Origin: an uncultured Bacteroidales bacterium
GTDB taxonomy: Bacteria; Bacteroidota; Bacteroidia; Bacteroidales; Bacteroidaceae
Reading direction: 5' to 3'
DNA: 64,000 nt
Assembly: GCA_902774335.1 (NCBI GenBank)
Contig: CACYHW010000003.1
Location: forward strand, 62,001-126,000
Positions 8,845 to 15,165 of this stretch are shown piece by piece. Position numbers and translations under genes: made by a program. The notes beneath the pieces are model-generated. The model saw nothing but the letters and a program-made list of their open reading frames with translations. It did no database searches and was not told the DNA's origin. Within the stretch, counting starts at the first letter, position 1, and each line of letters opens with the position of its first letter.

Positions 8845-8872
8845 CACAATAGGGACAGTCCCTACTGTGTCA
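8842..8872. repeat. Short inverted repeat beginning at the SUI1 stop codon
   Basis: Arms TGACACAATAGGGAC (8842-8856) and GTCCCTACTGTGTCA (8858-8872) pair with one mismatch around a single base. The first three bases are the stop codon of the SUI1 gene. A similar GACGGT-type core occurs in the larger inverted repeat at 18069-18190, and a degenerate half site occurs at 30762-30778, suggesting a REP-like family. Confidence 0.7.
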
Positions 8873-8873
8873 A

Positions 8874-8909
8874 AAAAAAGAGGCTTCCAATCACGGAAAC
8901 CTCTTTTTT
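8874..8909. terminator. Bidirectional rho-independent terminator between SUI1 and tsf
   Basis: The stem AAAAAAGAGGcTTCC / GGAAaCCTCTTTTTT has a six-base loop and one mismatch. The A-run on one side and T-run on the other let it serve both the rightward SUI1 transcript and the leftward ribosomal operon. Confidence 0.8.
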
Positions 8910-8947
8910 AATATGGAGAAATCTTGAAATTTATTCGGATTTCCTAA

Positions 8948-8986
8948 GCGGTCCCGGAGGGCCGCCCGTTTACGGAGTAAACTAAA
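8948..8986. repeat. Dispersed double-hairpin repeat, copy 1
   Basis: Two adjacent hairpins: GCGGTCC-CGGA-GGGCCGC (8948-8965) and GTTTAC-GGA-GTAAAC (8968-8982), followed by TAAA. Both modules recur in the same order at 32086-32144, where 21 bases separate them. It lies downstream of tsf in the convergent gap. Confidence 0.7.
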
Positions 8987-9018
8987 ATAAGGCCAAAGAT
9001 TTACTTTGGAATCCGGAT

Positions 9019-9846
9019 TTATTCGGATTTCAGAGTGAATCTTCTGAAGCCGGCTACGGTGAGATCCTTATCCAGAGCCTTGAGGTACTCGGCAACGGTC
9101 TTCTTCTCGTCAACGATGTACTTCTGGTTCAGGAGGCAGCTCTCGTCGTAGAACTTCTTCATACGACCCTCAGCGATACGCTCGATCATGTTCTCGGGCT
9201 TACCCTCCTCGCGAGCCTTATCGGCAGCGATCTCCTTCTCACGAGCCACGATGTCGGCAGGAACCTCCTCGGGCTTAACAGCGATAGGATTCTGAGCGGC
9301 AACCTGAAGAGCGATCTCGTGAACATACTCCTTGTCGGCAACCTCCTTGTTGAAGGCAACCAGGCAGCAGAGGAAGTTCTTACCCTGGTGGTTGTAAGAA
9401 GCGATCTCGGGACCCTCAATGAAGTTGTAGCCATCGAGCTCGAGTTTCTCACCTACAATACCGGTGCGCTCCAGAACGATGTCGGCAACGGTCTTGCCCT
9501 GGAAGGGAAGAGCCTTAACCTCATCAAGTGACTTAGCCTTAGCAGCAACAGCAGCATCCAGGATGCTCTGAGTGAGAGCAACGAAATCCTTGTTGTTGGC
9601 AACAAAGTCGGTCTCGCACTTAAGAGCTATCATAGCGCCGAAGTTACCGTCTACCTTAACGAGAACGCAACCCTCGGAAGCCTCACGGTCAGAACGCTTT
9701 GCAGCAACTGCCAGACCCTTCTTGCGGATTATCTCGATAGCCTTCTCAAAATCGCCTTCGGCCTCAGTGAGAGCCTTCTTGCAATCTGACATACCGGCAC
9801 CGGTCTTGGTGCGGAGGGCTTTAATATCATCAAGTGTTACAGCCAT
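9019..9846 (-). CDS. tsf: Translation elongation factor Ts
   Basis: This 275-residue nucleotide-exchange factor regenerates EF-Tu-GTP. The N-terminal UBA-like module with the signature LRTKTGAGMSDCKKAL is at residues 11-26. The core EF-Ts segment follows (GNFGAMIALKCETDFVANN, about 68-86), and the C-terminal LLNQKYIVDEKKTVAEYLK is typical. Length is normal. It is last in the leftward unit rplM-rpsI-rpsB-tsf, 30 bases after rpsB. Confidence 0.98.
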   Translation of the reverse strand: MAVTLDDIKALRTKTGAGMSDCKKALTEAEGDFEKAIEIIRKKGLAVAAKRSDREASEGCVLVKVDGNFGAMIALKCETDFVANNKDFVALTQSILDAAVAAKAKSLDEVKALPFQGKTVADIVLERTGIVGEKLELDGYNFIEGPEIASYNHQGKNFLCCLVAFNKEVADKEYVHEIALQVAAQNPIAVKPEEVPADIVAREKEIAADKAREEGKPENMIERIAEGRMKKFYDESCLLNQKYIVDEKKTVAEYLKALDKDLTVAGFRRFTLKSE

Positions 9847-9876
9847 TTTCTTTAATGTTTTTACGGTTAATGAAAA

Positions 9877-10794
9877 TCAAGCCTCAGCTTCGCCCTCTGC
9901 CTTGGGAGCAGCAGCCTTGCGTGTACGCTTGGGTTTTGCGGGAGCCTCCTCGGCGGGAGCCTCAGCAGCAGGTGCCTCCTCGGCGGCCTCGGCGGCAGGA
10001 GCCTCATCAAGTGACTCTTCCTTCTTGGCAACCTTGCGGATGCGCTCCTTGCGGGGCTTCTCGGTCTTCTCCTCATCATCGGCAGCAGCCTCGTCGCCCT
10101 TCTCAGCCTTGCGCTCAGCCAGACCCTCAGCTATAGCATCGCAGCAAGCGGTCAGGATAGCGTCAACTGACTTGGTAGCGTCGTCGTTGGCAGGAATTAC
10201 GTAGTCGATGTTTGAAGGATCGCTGTTAGTATCAACGATAGCGAATACGGGGATACCCAGACGATTGGCCTCACGTACGGCGATGTTCTCCTTGAGAACG
10301 TCGATCACGAACAGAGCAGCCGGCAGACGTGACAGGTCGGCGATAGAACCGAGGTTCTTCTCCAGCTTGGCGCGCTGACGTGTGATCTGAAGGATCTCAC
10401 GCTTTGAGAGGTTTGAATATGTTCCGTCCTGAGTCAGCTTATCGATGGTAGCCATCTTCTTAACAGCCTTGCGGATGGTGGGGAAGTTTGTGAGCATACC
10501 ACCGGGCCAGCGCTCAATAACGTAAGGCATACCTACTGATGATACCTTCTGAGCTACCAGCTCCTTGAGCTGTTTCTTTGTGCCTACGAAAAGGATCTTC
10601 TTTCCGTCACGGGCCATCTTCTTGAGAACCTCAGCAGCCTGATCAATGGCTGATACTGTCTGGTTCAGATCGATGATATGGATGCCATTGCGCTCCATGA
10701 AGATGTAAGGAGCCATAGCGGGATTCCATTTGCGGCGCAGGTGGCCGAAATGGCAACCAGCTTCGAGAAGCTGTTCAAAATTTGTTCTTGACAT
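9877..10794 (-). CDS. rpsB: 30S ribosomal protein S2 with low-complexity C-terminal tail
   Basis: A 305-residue protein with the S2 core in about residues 1-225 (start MSRTNFEQLLEAGCHFGHL, then KWNPAMAPYIFMERNG, later VDTNSDPSNIDYVIPANDDA). After it comes a tail of about 75 residues made almost entirely of Ala, Glu, Pro, Lys and Arg (for example EAPAAEAAEEAPAAEAP). E. coli S2 is about 240 residues, so the tail is extra; similar tails occur in some Bacteroidetes. It is followed by tsf, and 174 bases of leader separate it from rpsI. Confidence 0.97.
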   Translation of the reverse strand: MSRTNFEQLLEAGCHFGHLRRKWNPAMAPYIFMERNGIHIIDLNQTVSAIDQAAEVLKKMARDGKKILFVGTKKQLKELVAQKVSSVGMPYVIERWPGGMLTNFPTIRKAVKKMATIDKLTQDGTYSNLSKREILQITRQRAKLEKNLGSIADLSRLPAALFVIDVLKENIAVREANRLGIPVFAIVDTNSDPSNIDYVIPANDDATKSVDAILTACCDAIAEGLAERKAEKGDEAAADDEEKTEKPRKERIRKVAKKEESLDEAPAAEAAEEAPAAEAPAEEAPAKPKRTRKAAAPKAEGEAEA

Positions 10795-10968
10795 AAATTG
10801 TTTAATTGTTTGTTTACTTTCTTTTTAAACCAACCATCGGGTAGCCGCACCTTTCAGTACAGATCCCGACAGTTTAGATACTAAACACAGATCCCGTAGG
10901 CCTGCTTCCAATTGACAATTGAAAATTGAGAATTGAGAATTGTACAGGCATGGGAATATATCCAGAGC
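10795..10968 (-). promoter_or_regulatory. Intercistronic rpsB leader with dyad and direct repeats
   Basis: This gap is unusually long within a ribosomal unit. On the transcribed strand a hairpin GTTTAG-TAT-CTAAAC (10873-10887) is flanked on both sides by the direct repeat CGGGATCTGT. An AT-rich array of AATTGAG-type heptamers (10910-10942) precedes it. This could be a leader controlling rpsB-tsf, an internal promoter region or both; no exact TAnnTTTG box was found. Confidence 0.35.
10910..10942. repeat. AATTGAG-type heptamer array
   Basis: Overlapping copies of AATTGA(C/A/G) units run through this stretch, including AATTGAGAATTGAGAATTG. The same unit recurs at 33736-33760 and 61703-61720, each next to a gene end. 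Confidence 0.65.
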
Positions 10969-11355
10969 TTAACGCTTGCTGAACTGGAATCTGCGACGTG
11001 CCTTGGGCTGACCGGGCTTCTTACGCTCAACAGAACGTGAGTCACGGGTCAGGAAGCCCTCTGAACGAAGAGCCTTCTTGTCGTCAGGATTGATCTTAAC
11101 AAGAGCGCGGGCGATAGCCAGACGCAGAGCGTTGGCCTGACCGTTGTAACCGCCACCATCCAGATTAACCTTGATATCGTACTTCTCGGCCACCTCAAGT
11201 TTCTTAAGAGGCTGGAGAACTACGTACTGAAGCAGTGATGAGGGGAAATATACTGCGAGATCTCTCTTGTTGATGGTAATCTTACCAGTTCCTTCAGTAA
11301 CGAAGACACGTGCTACGGCGCTTTTTCTGCGACCTATTGCGTTGATTACTTCCAT
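10969..11355 (-). CDS. rpsI: 30S ribosomal protein S9
   Basis: This 128-residue protein has the S9 hallmarks: an early GRRKSAVARVFVTEGTGKI, a central GGGYNGQANALRLAIARAL (about 75-93), and the basic C-terminus ending QFSKR, which reaches the P-site tRNA. It lies 11 bases downstream of rplM, the universal partner. Confidence 0.98.
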   Translation of the reverse strand: MEVINAIGRRKSAVARVFVTEGTGKITINKRDLAVYFPSSLLQYVVLQPLKKLEVAEKYDIKVNLDGGGYNGQANALRLAIARALVKINPDDKKALRSEGFLTRDSRSVERKKPGQPKARRRFQFSKR

Positions 11356-11366
11356 TCTCTTTAAAA

Positions 11367-11828
11367 TTAGCTAAGTGAATTGATATCTATTGCCTTGGGA
11401 GTCTGAGCCTCGTGCTTGTGCTCTGTACCAGCATAAACATAGAGGTTGTCAATAAGCTTGTCACCAAGCTTGGTCTTGGGCAGCATTCCCTTAACAACTT
11501 TCCTCATAAGTCTCTCAGCGCCGTTGGGCTTAGCCATGAGCTGTGCGGGAGTCATCTCGCGCTGGCCACCGGGATAACCGGTATAACGCAGATATACTCT
11601 GTCAGTCCACTTCTTACCGGTAAGAACAATCTTATCAGCATTGAGAACAATGACGTTGTCACCGCAGTCAACGTGCGGAGTGAAATTTGTCTTATACTTA
11701 CCGCGCAGCAGCTTGGCAACCTTCACGGCGAAGCGGCCCAGAACCTGGTCCTTGGCGTCAACCACGACCCATTCCTTATTAGCGGTAGCCTTGTTGGCCG
11801 AAACAGTCTTGTAACTTAAAGTATCCAT
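11367..11828 (-). CDS. rplM: 50S ribosomal protein L13
   Basis: A 153-residue protein with the L13 features DAKDQVLGRFAVKVAKLLRG (about 24-43), NADKIVLTGKKW and KGMLPKTKLGDKLI. It is the first gene of the leftward ribosomal unit and is preceded by a structured leader and a good -7 box at 12010-12017. Confidence 0.98.
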   Translation of the reverse strand: MDTLSYKTVSANKATANKEWVVVDAKDQVLGRFAVKVAKLLRGKYKTNFTPHVDCGDNVIVLNADKIVLTGKKWTDRVYLRYTGYPGGQREMTPAQLMAKPNGAERLMRKVVKGMLPKTKLGDKLIDNLYVYAGTEHKHEAQTPKAIDINSLS

Positions 11829-12017
11829 TCTAAACTTTAAATCAATAATTAAACATTCATTACTCTACGCAACCTCTCCGTCTCCCGACGTCATGGAAAC
11901 TCCCTAAACGCTTGACTTCAGCGGTTACGCTATACCGCAGAACCCGTACTCGGGGGTTTAACACGCTAATAACTAACCTTTTATCCAAAGGTTGATAATA
12001 ATCGGCTCGCAAAATTA
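11829..12017 (-). promoter_or_regulatory. Promoter and long structured leader of the rplM operon
   Basis: The -7 box TAATTTTG lies on the minus strand at 12017-12010, about 180 bases before rplM. The transcribed leader contains a hairpin AACCTTT-ggata-AAAGGTT (around 11977-11995) and GC-rich segments around 11920-11965 that can fold (a CTGCGG/CCGC pairing and a CCCG/CGGG pairing). A long folded 5' region ahead of L13 is compatible with autoregulation by a ribosomal protein, but I do not recognise a named motif. Confidence 0.5.
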
Positions 12018-12056
12018 CACTTTTTCAATGAAATAGCGCACTTTTTCTTGTGTTTT

Positions 12057-12087
12057 TTTGTTTTTCTGCGGCTATGTTGTATTTTTG
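12057..12087 (+). promoter_or_regulatory. Full-consensus Bacteroidetes promoter
   Basis: TTTG at 12057-12060, then exactly 19 bases, then TATTTTTG at 12080-12087. This is the textbook -33/-7 arrangement. It drives the exported protein gene at 12110 and shows that the in-frame GTG at 12089 cannot be the start. Confidence 0.75.
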
Positions 12088-12109
12088 AGTGACTATTCAC
12101 TTAATTGCT

Positions 12110-12841
12110 ATGAAACGGACTGGGATAATGCTTTTGGGCAGAACAATTACGAAACGTTTCTGGGGAGCACTCGTTTGCTCACTGTGTCTTACCACATCGG
12201 CTTTCGGACAGTCGGCGAACGCCCTGTTCCTTAATAATGGAGATAAGGTTATCGGATACGTGATGGACCTGAACCAGGATCCTGATGGCGGTGTCAAAAT
12301 ACAGACTACCGACGGCAAGACCATGTCGTTTCCCATGAGTGAGATAGACAACATTATCTGGACATACAAGTTAGTGGAGCCAAGTCCCGGACCCATCTAC
12401 AGGTACGGCGAGACATTCAGATGGAAATACAACAATCTGGAGTTGTCCGATAAAAACTTCAGCAGGTACTTTGACGTGGACCTGTATCATGAGTACATTG
12501 TGGGCAAGAACCAGTTCAACATAGGCGGCGCAGGCCTTACTCTTGGAACGGGATGCCTGATGCTGTCAATACTCTCCATAAACCCCAACACCGGCAGTCT
12601 GAACAACTCTTTCTATGCATATCTGGGCACCGCAGCCATTCTTTACTGCGTGGGAGCGGTTTATACAAAAAAAGGTATTGCACGCCTGAACAAGGTGGAA
12701 AGAACCTTCAATGAGAGGCAGGCCAATACCCAAAGGTCCGGAGCCGAAAAAAAATTGAACTCCTTAGAGCTAAACCCGGCGCTGTTACTCACAGCCAACG
12801 ATGATTTAGCCCTAGGAGCCTCAATCAGTTTTGCCTTTTAA
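12110..12841 (+). CDS. Exported protein of unknown function
   Basis: A 243-residue protein I do not recognise. The N-terminus (MKRTGIMLLGRTITKRFWGA...TTSAFGQ) is a long signal peptide with probable cleavage after about residue 34. It is followed by a beta-rich segment (GDKVIGYVMDLNQDPDGGVK, DGKTMSFPMSEIDNIIW) that resembles small beta-barrel domains of Bacteroidetes envelope proteins. There are two hydrophobic stretches near residues 133-172, and the last residues (LALGASISFAF) look like a beta-barrel closing strand. The ATG at 12110 was chosen because the promoter -7 box ends at 12087. The gene converges on the DUF2271 gene with no gap. Confidence 0.75.
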   Translation: MKRTGIMLLGRTITKRFWGALVCSLCLTTSAFGQSANALFLNNGDKVIGYVMDLNQDPDGGVKIQTTDGKTMSFPMSEIDNIIWTYKLVEPSPGPIYRYGETFRWKYNNLELSDKNFSRYFDVDLYHEYIVGKNQFNIGGAGLTLGTGCLMLSILSINPNTGSLNNSFYAYLGTAAILYCVGAVYTKKGIARLNKVERTFNERQANTQRSGAEKKLNSLELNPALLLTANDDLALGASISFAF

Positions 12842-13411
12842 TTACTTAAGGGCAGCCTTTACCTCGGTAATCATGTTCTTGTGAGCCTCATCCTCTTCGG
12901 TAAGCGATGAGGTGAGCTTGATTTCACCAGCCTTGTCCTTGGTCGAGAATGCACCGCTGTACAGGAGTATGCTGTTGAAGTAGAGTGTAGCCTCCATGCA
13001 TATCTTGTAATCACCTGCGGGAACATCCTTGCCATTGGCATCCTTGAAATCCCAGGTGTATGTCTGGATTCCGCTCTGTGCGGGTGTTGCGCCGGTTACG
13101 GCATCGATCTGCTCATCGGACATCTCCTCGGCCTTGGCGTTCTTGACCCATGTGGGTACGCAGGTGGGACGGAATGTGTAGCCGCGGCGGCCTCCGCGTC
13201 CCTTTGAGGTGAACGAGGTTACGGTAAGTGTGCGTACCACCTCACCCTGGGAGTTCTCAACCCAGACAGCCCACTGGTTGGAGCCTGCTCCGGGCTGTTT
13301 CTGATAGTTGAACGAGAGTTCCACTGCACTGGTTTTCTTGGAACGCTGAGCCGATGCAGGCATGGCAATGGCGGCAGAGAGAACTGCCAAAAGAATGATT
13401 CTGATCTTCAT
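12842..13411 (-). CDS. DUF2271-type exported protein
   Basis: This 189-residue protein has a signal peptide (ILLAVLSAAIAMPASAQ). The mature part resembles DUF2271 (FlgD-like Ig fold) proteins: it contains NQWAVWVENSQGEVVRTLTV and a late WDFKDANGKDVPAGDYKICM, where FlgD-type Ig domains carry a GxxVPAGxY turn. The ATG at 13411 is preferred over an in-frame TTG at 13420. A -7-like box and a 12-base inverted repeat lie directly upstream (13422-13455). No partner gene is evident. Confidence 0.75.
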   Translation of the reverse strand: MKIRIILLAVLSAAIAMPASAQRSKKTSAVELSFNYQKQPGAGSNQWAVWVENSQGEVVRTLTVTSFTSKGRGGRRGYTFRPTCVPTWVKNAKAEEMSDEQIDAVTGATPAQSGIQTYTWDFKDANGKDVPAGDYKICMEATLYFNSILLYSGAFSTKDKAGEIKLTSSLTEEDEAHKNMITEVKAALK

Positions 13412-13421
13412 ATAAAACAAA

Positions 13422-13455
13422 TTTGGTTATCTTGCTGAGTGCGAAGATAACCAAA
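13422..13455. promoter_or_regulatory. Perfect 12-bp inverted repeat over the DUF2271 promoter
   Basis: Arms TTTGGTTATCTT (13422-13433) and AAGATAACCAAA (13444-13455) are separated by ten bases. The right arm on the minus strand supplies a -7-like box (TATCTTCG), so the dyad covers the probable start of transcription. A regulator binding site or a mirrored promoter are both possible. Confidence 0.55.
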
Positions 13456-13726
13456 ATGTTTTTAAACTACTACTCTCCTGCGGGAGCCGATAGTGGAGAA
13501 AGCGAACTCAAGTTCAAGCTTGGGAATCCTCCTGTCCACTTTGATGTTACGGTTGTGTCTTTTTTTACTTCCTTCGAAGCATTAGTATTATTCCAGTCCT
13601 TCATATATAAATCGTTGTTTTCAAGTTATACAATCCTTTTCAGCATTATCAGGCAATGCTTCTAAGGCAAAGATATGAAAACAAATGGAAACAAGTGTTA
13701 AAATCTGAAAATTTTTTTCAGTTTTT
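13456..13726. other. Intergenic region without a convincing gene
   Basis: The region is AT-rich. A plus-strand open frame of 80 codons crosses it, but it starts with TTG inside the inverted repeat and has no recognisable product. A minus-strand TATCTTTG (13675-13668) could start a leftward transcript with a leader of about 250 bases toward the DUF2271 gene, or a small RNA. A weak hairpin (CTGAAAA/TTTTCAG, about 13705-13722) may end the thioesterase transcript. Confidence 0.4.
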
Positions 13727-14140
13727 TTATTCCAGTCCCGAGAAGGGAGCCGGCATACGCTTTGTATAGCCCTGAGCGTGGAATGTTGCGATTATTGTGC
13801 CGTTCTGGTCGGTCACCTGAACCTGGGCTGCCGGGATCTTGGGATGGCGGCTGGTAAAATGACCCTCGGCGGTAAGCACATCGCCCAGTTTGGCCGATAC
13901 ATGATAATATATGGTGGAGTTGATGGCAAAAGCCATATTCTCGCCCTGGTTGACAAGAGCTGCGAATACCAGATCGGCAAGAGTGAAAAGCGCTCCGCCC
14001 TGGCAGATGTTTCCGGCATTCATATGGTGCTCAGTTACTGTCATGGTTGCCTTGGCTGAGCCCGGTTTTACATCGGTCAGTTCAATGCCGATATACTTGG
14101 CGAACTTGTCGCCCTCGTTCAGAAAGTCTTTCAGTGTCAT
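13727..14140 (-). CDS. PaaI-type hotdog-fold thioesterase
   Basis: A 137-residue protein of the acyl-CoA thioesterase (4HBT/PaaI) family. The central helix motif HHMNAGNICQGGALFTLADLV (residues 38-58) contains the HxNxxxxxHGG-like catalytic segment, here with GGALF. The strand AINSTIYYHVSA follows. The likely reaction is hydrolysis of small or aromatic acyl-CoA, but the substrate is unknown. It lies 11 bases downstream of the PI-PLC gene on the same strand and may be co-transcribed. Confidence 0.88.
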   Translation of the reverse strand: MTLKDFLNEGDKFAKYIGIELTDVKPGSAKATMTVTEHHMNAGNICQGGALFTLADLVFAALVNQGENMAFAINSTIYYHVSAKLGDVLTAEGHFTSRHPKIPAAQVQVTDQNGTIIATFHAQGYTKRMPAPFSGLE

Positions 14141-14151
14141 GATGTAAGGTG

Positions 14152-15090
14152 TTATTCTGCTGCAAAAGTATTCAAAAATATGATGGCGTCTATAAGTTCC
14201 TGCTGCGGAAAATCCATGGAAACTATTCCTACCGGCTTTTTATGGTTACCCAGATACTCCAGCAGGCGGGCATTCGTAACCCTTGCGTTACGGTTTATGT
14301 TTGTGCTTATTCCCGATCCCGTATAACCCGACAAATGGTTAATGCACCAAACTCCCTCCGGGGCCGATGCAAAAGCCCTTATCATACCGGTAACCATATC
14401 CCATTTGGAGTCAAGATAGTTTCCCCTACCCCCGTCAGTAAAGAAATCCTGCGACCAAAGCCCGGCACTGTTTCCTGTACTTGACACCATCCTTGCCTGA
14501 TGAGATGATCCGTTGCCGGGCCAGCCCGCCGCTACCGTGCCGGGATAATCCACGCCACTGGAGGGAGAGTTCCTATGTATAAACAGGACGTGCCCGCGCA
14601 TATCGGCCACAGTCATACGGGCGGTGAATGACGCAAGCATACCGGAGGGAAAGAGTGAGTTGATAATATCCATAGTCATATCAACCGCCGTCTGACCGCC
14701 GCCTGCGCTGTTGCTCATGACTATGCAGAACTCCGTGGGGTGTTGCTCCAGTTTCGCTCTTATGGTGAGCAATGCCTCCTCAAATCCCAGATGGCAGTCC
14801 GCCGGACCGTGATATATCATGAGCTTTCCGTCCTCCAATTTGGGCCTGAGATCAAAGAACCGGATTCCGGCATCCCACTGCTCACTTATGGAAAGGGTTT
14901 GCGTACGCGCATAATGCCGCATGGGGAACCGCACCCCTGCAGTTCCGGAATCGTGTGTACCTGGAACGGAAACCCTGCACACCGCCATAGCATCGGACAA
15001 GCCCGCCATCCAACTGCCACGAGCCGTCTGTGCACCGGCCGCTTTGGATATCAGTACTGTAAGACAGATAACAACTAAGTATTTTTTCAT
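14152..15090 (-). CDS. Exported phosphatidylinositol-specific phospholipase C-like protein
   Basis: This 312-residue protein has a signal peptide (about 1-20, ending KAAGAQ). The PI-PLC X domain shows both catalytic histidines, His46 in VPGTHDSGT and His94 in MIYHGP, plus the FFDLRPK strand (78-84). Such enzymes cleave phosphatidylinositol or GPI anchors, releasing inositol phosphates. In a gut-type Bacteroidales the substrate may be host or dietary phosphoinositides, or endogenous inositol lipids, which some Bacteroidetes make. There are no obvious inositol genes nearby. It is transcribed from a box at 15116-15123. Confidence 0.88.
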   Translation of the reverse strand: MKKYLVVICLTVLISKAAGAQTARGSWMAGLSDAMAVCRVSVPGTHDSGTAGVRFPMRHYARTQTLSISEQWDAGIRFFDLRPKLEDGKLMIYHGPADCHLGFEEALLTIRAKLEQHPTEFCIVMSNSAGGGQTAVDMTMDIINSLFPSGMLASFTARMTVADMRGHVLFIHRNSPSSGVDYPGTVAAGWPGNGSSHQARMVSSTGNSAGLWSQDFFTDGGRGNYLDSKWDMVTGMIRAFASAPEGVWCINHLSGYTGSGISTNINRNARVTNARLLEYLGNHKKPVGIVSMDFPQQELIDAIIFLNTFAAE

Positions 15091-15115
15091 AATCCTTGGG
15101 GTTCCGGTTGGTATG

Positions 15116-15139
15116 CAAATTTATAAAACACTATCTTTG
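15116..15139. promoter_or_regulatory. Divergent -7 elements between PI-PLC and lipoprotein genes
   Basis: The minus-strand TAAATTTG (15123-15116) faces PI-PLC, and the plus-strand TATCTTTG (15132-15139) faces the lipoprotein at 15166. Both match TAnnTTTG and are eight bases apart. Confidence 0.6.
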
Positions 15140-15165
15140 TTGATACAACCAATTGAATCCAAAAT

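Noticed and set aside
13423-13665. 80-codon plus-strand open frame
   Set aside because: It starts with TTG inside an inverted repeat, lacks a recognisable product and has composition like the surrounding AT-rich spacer.
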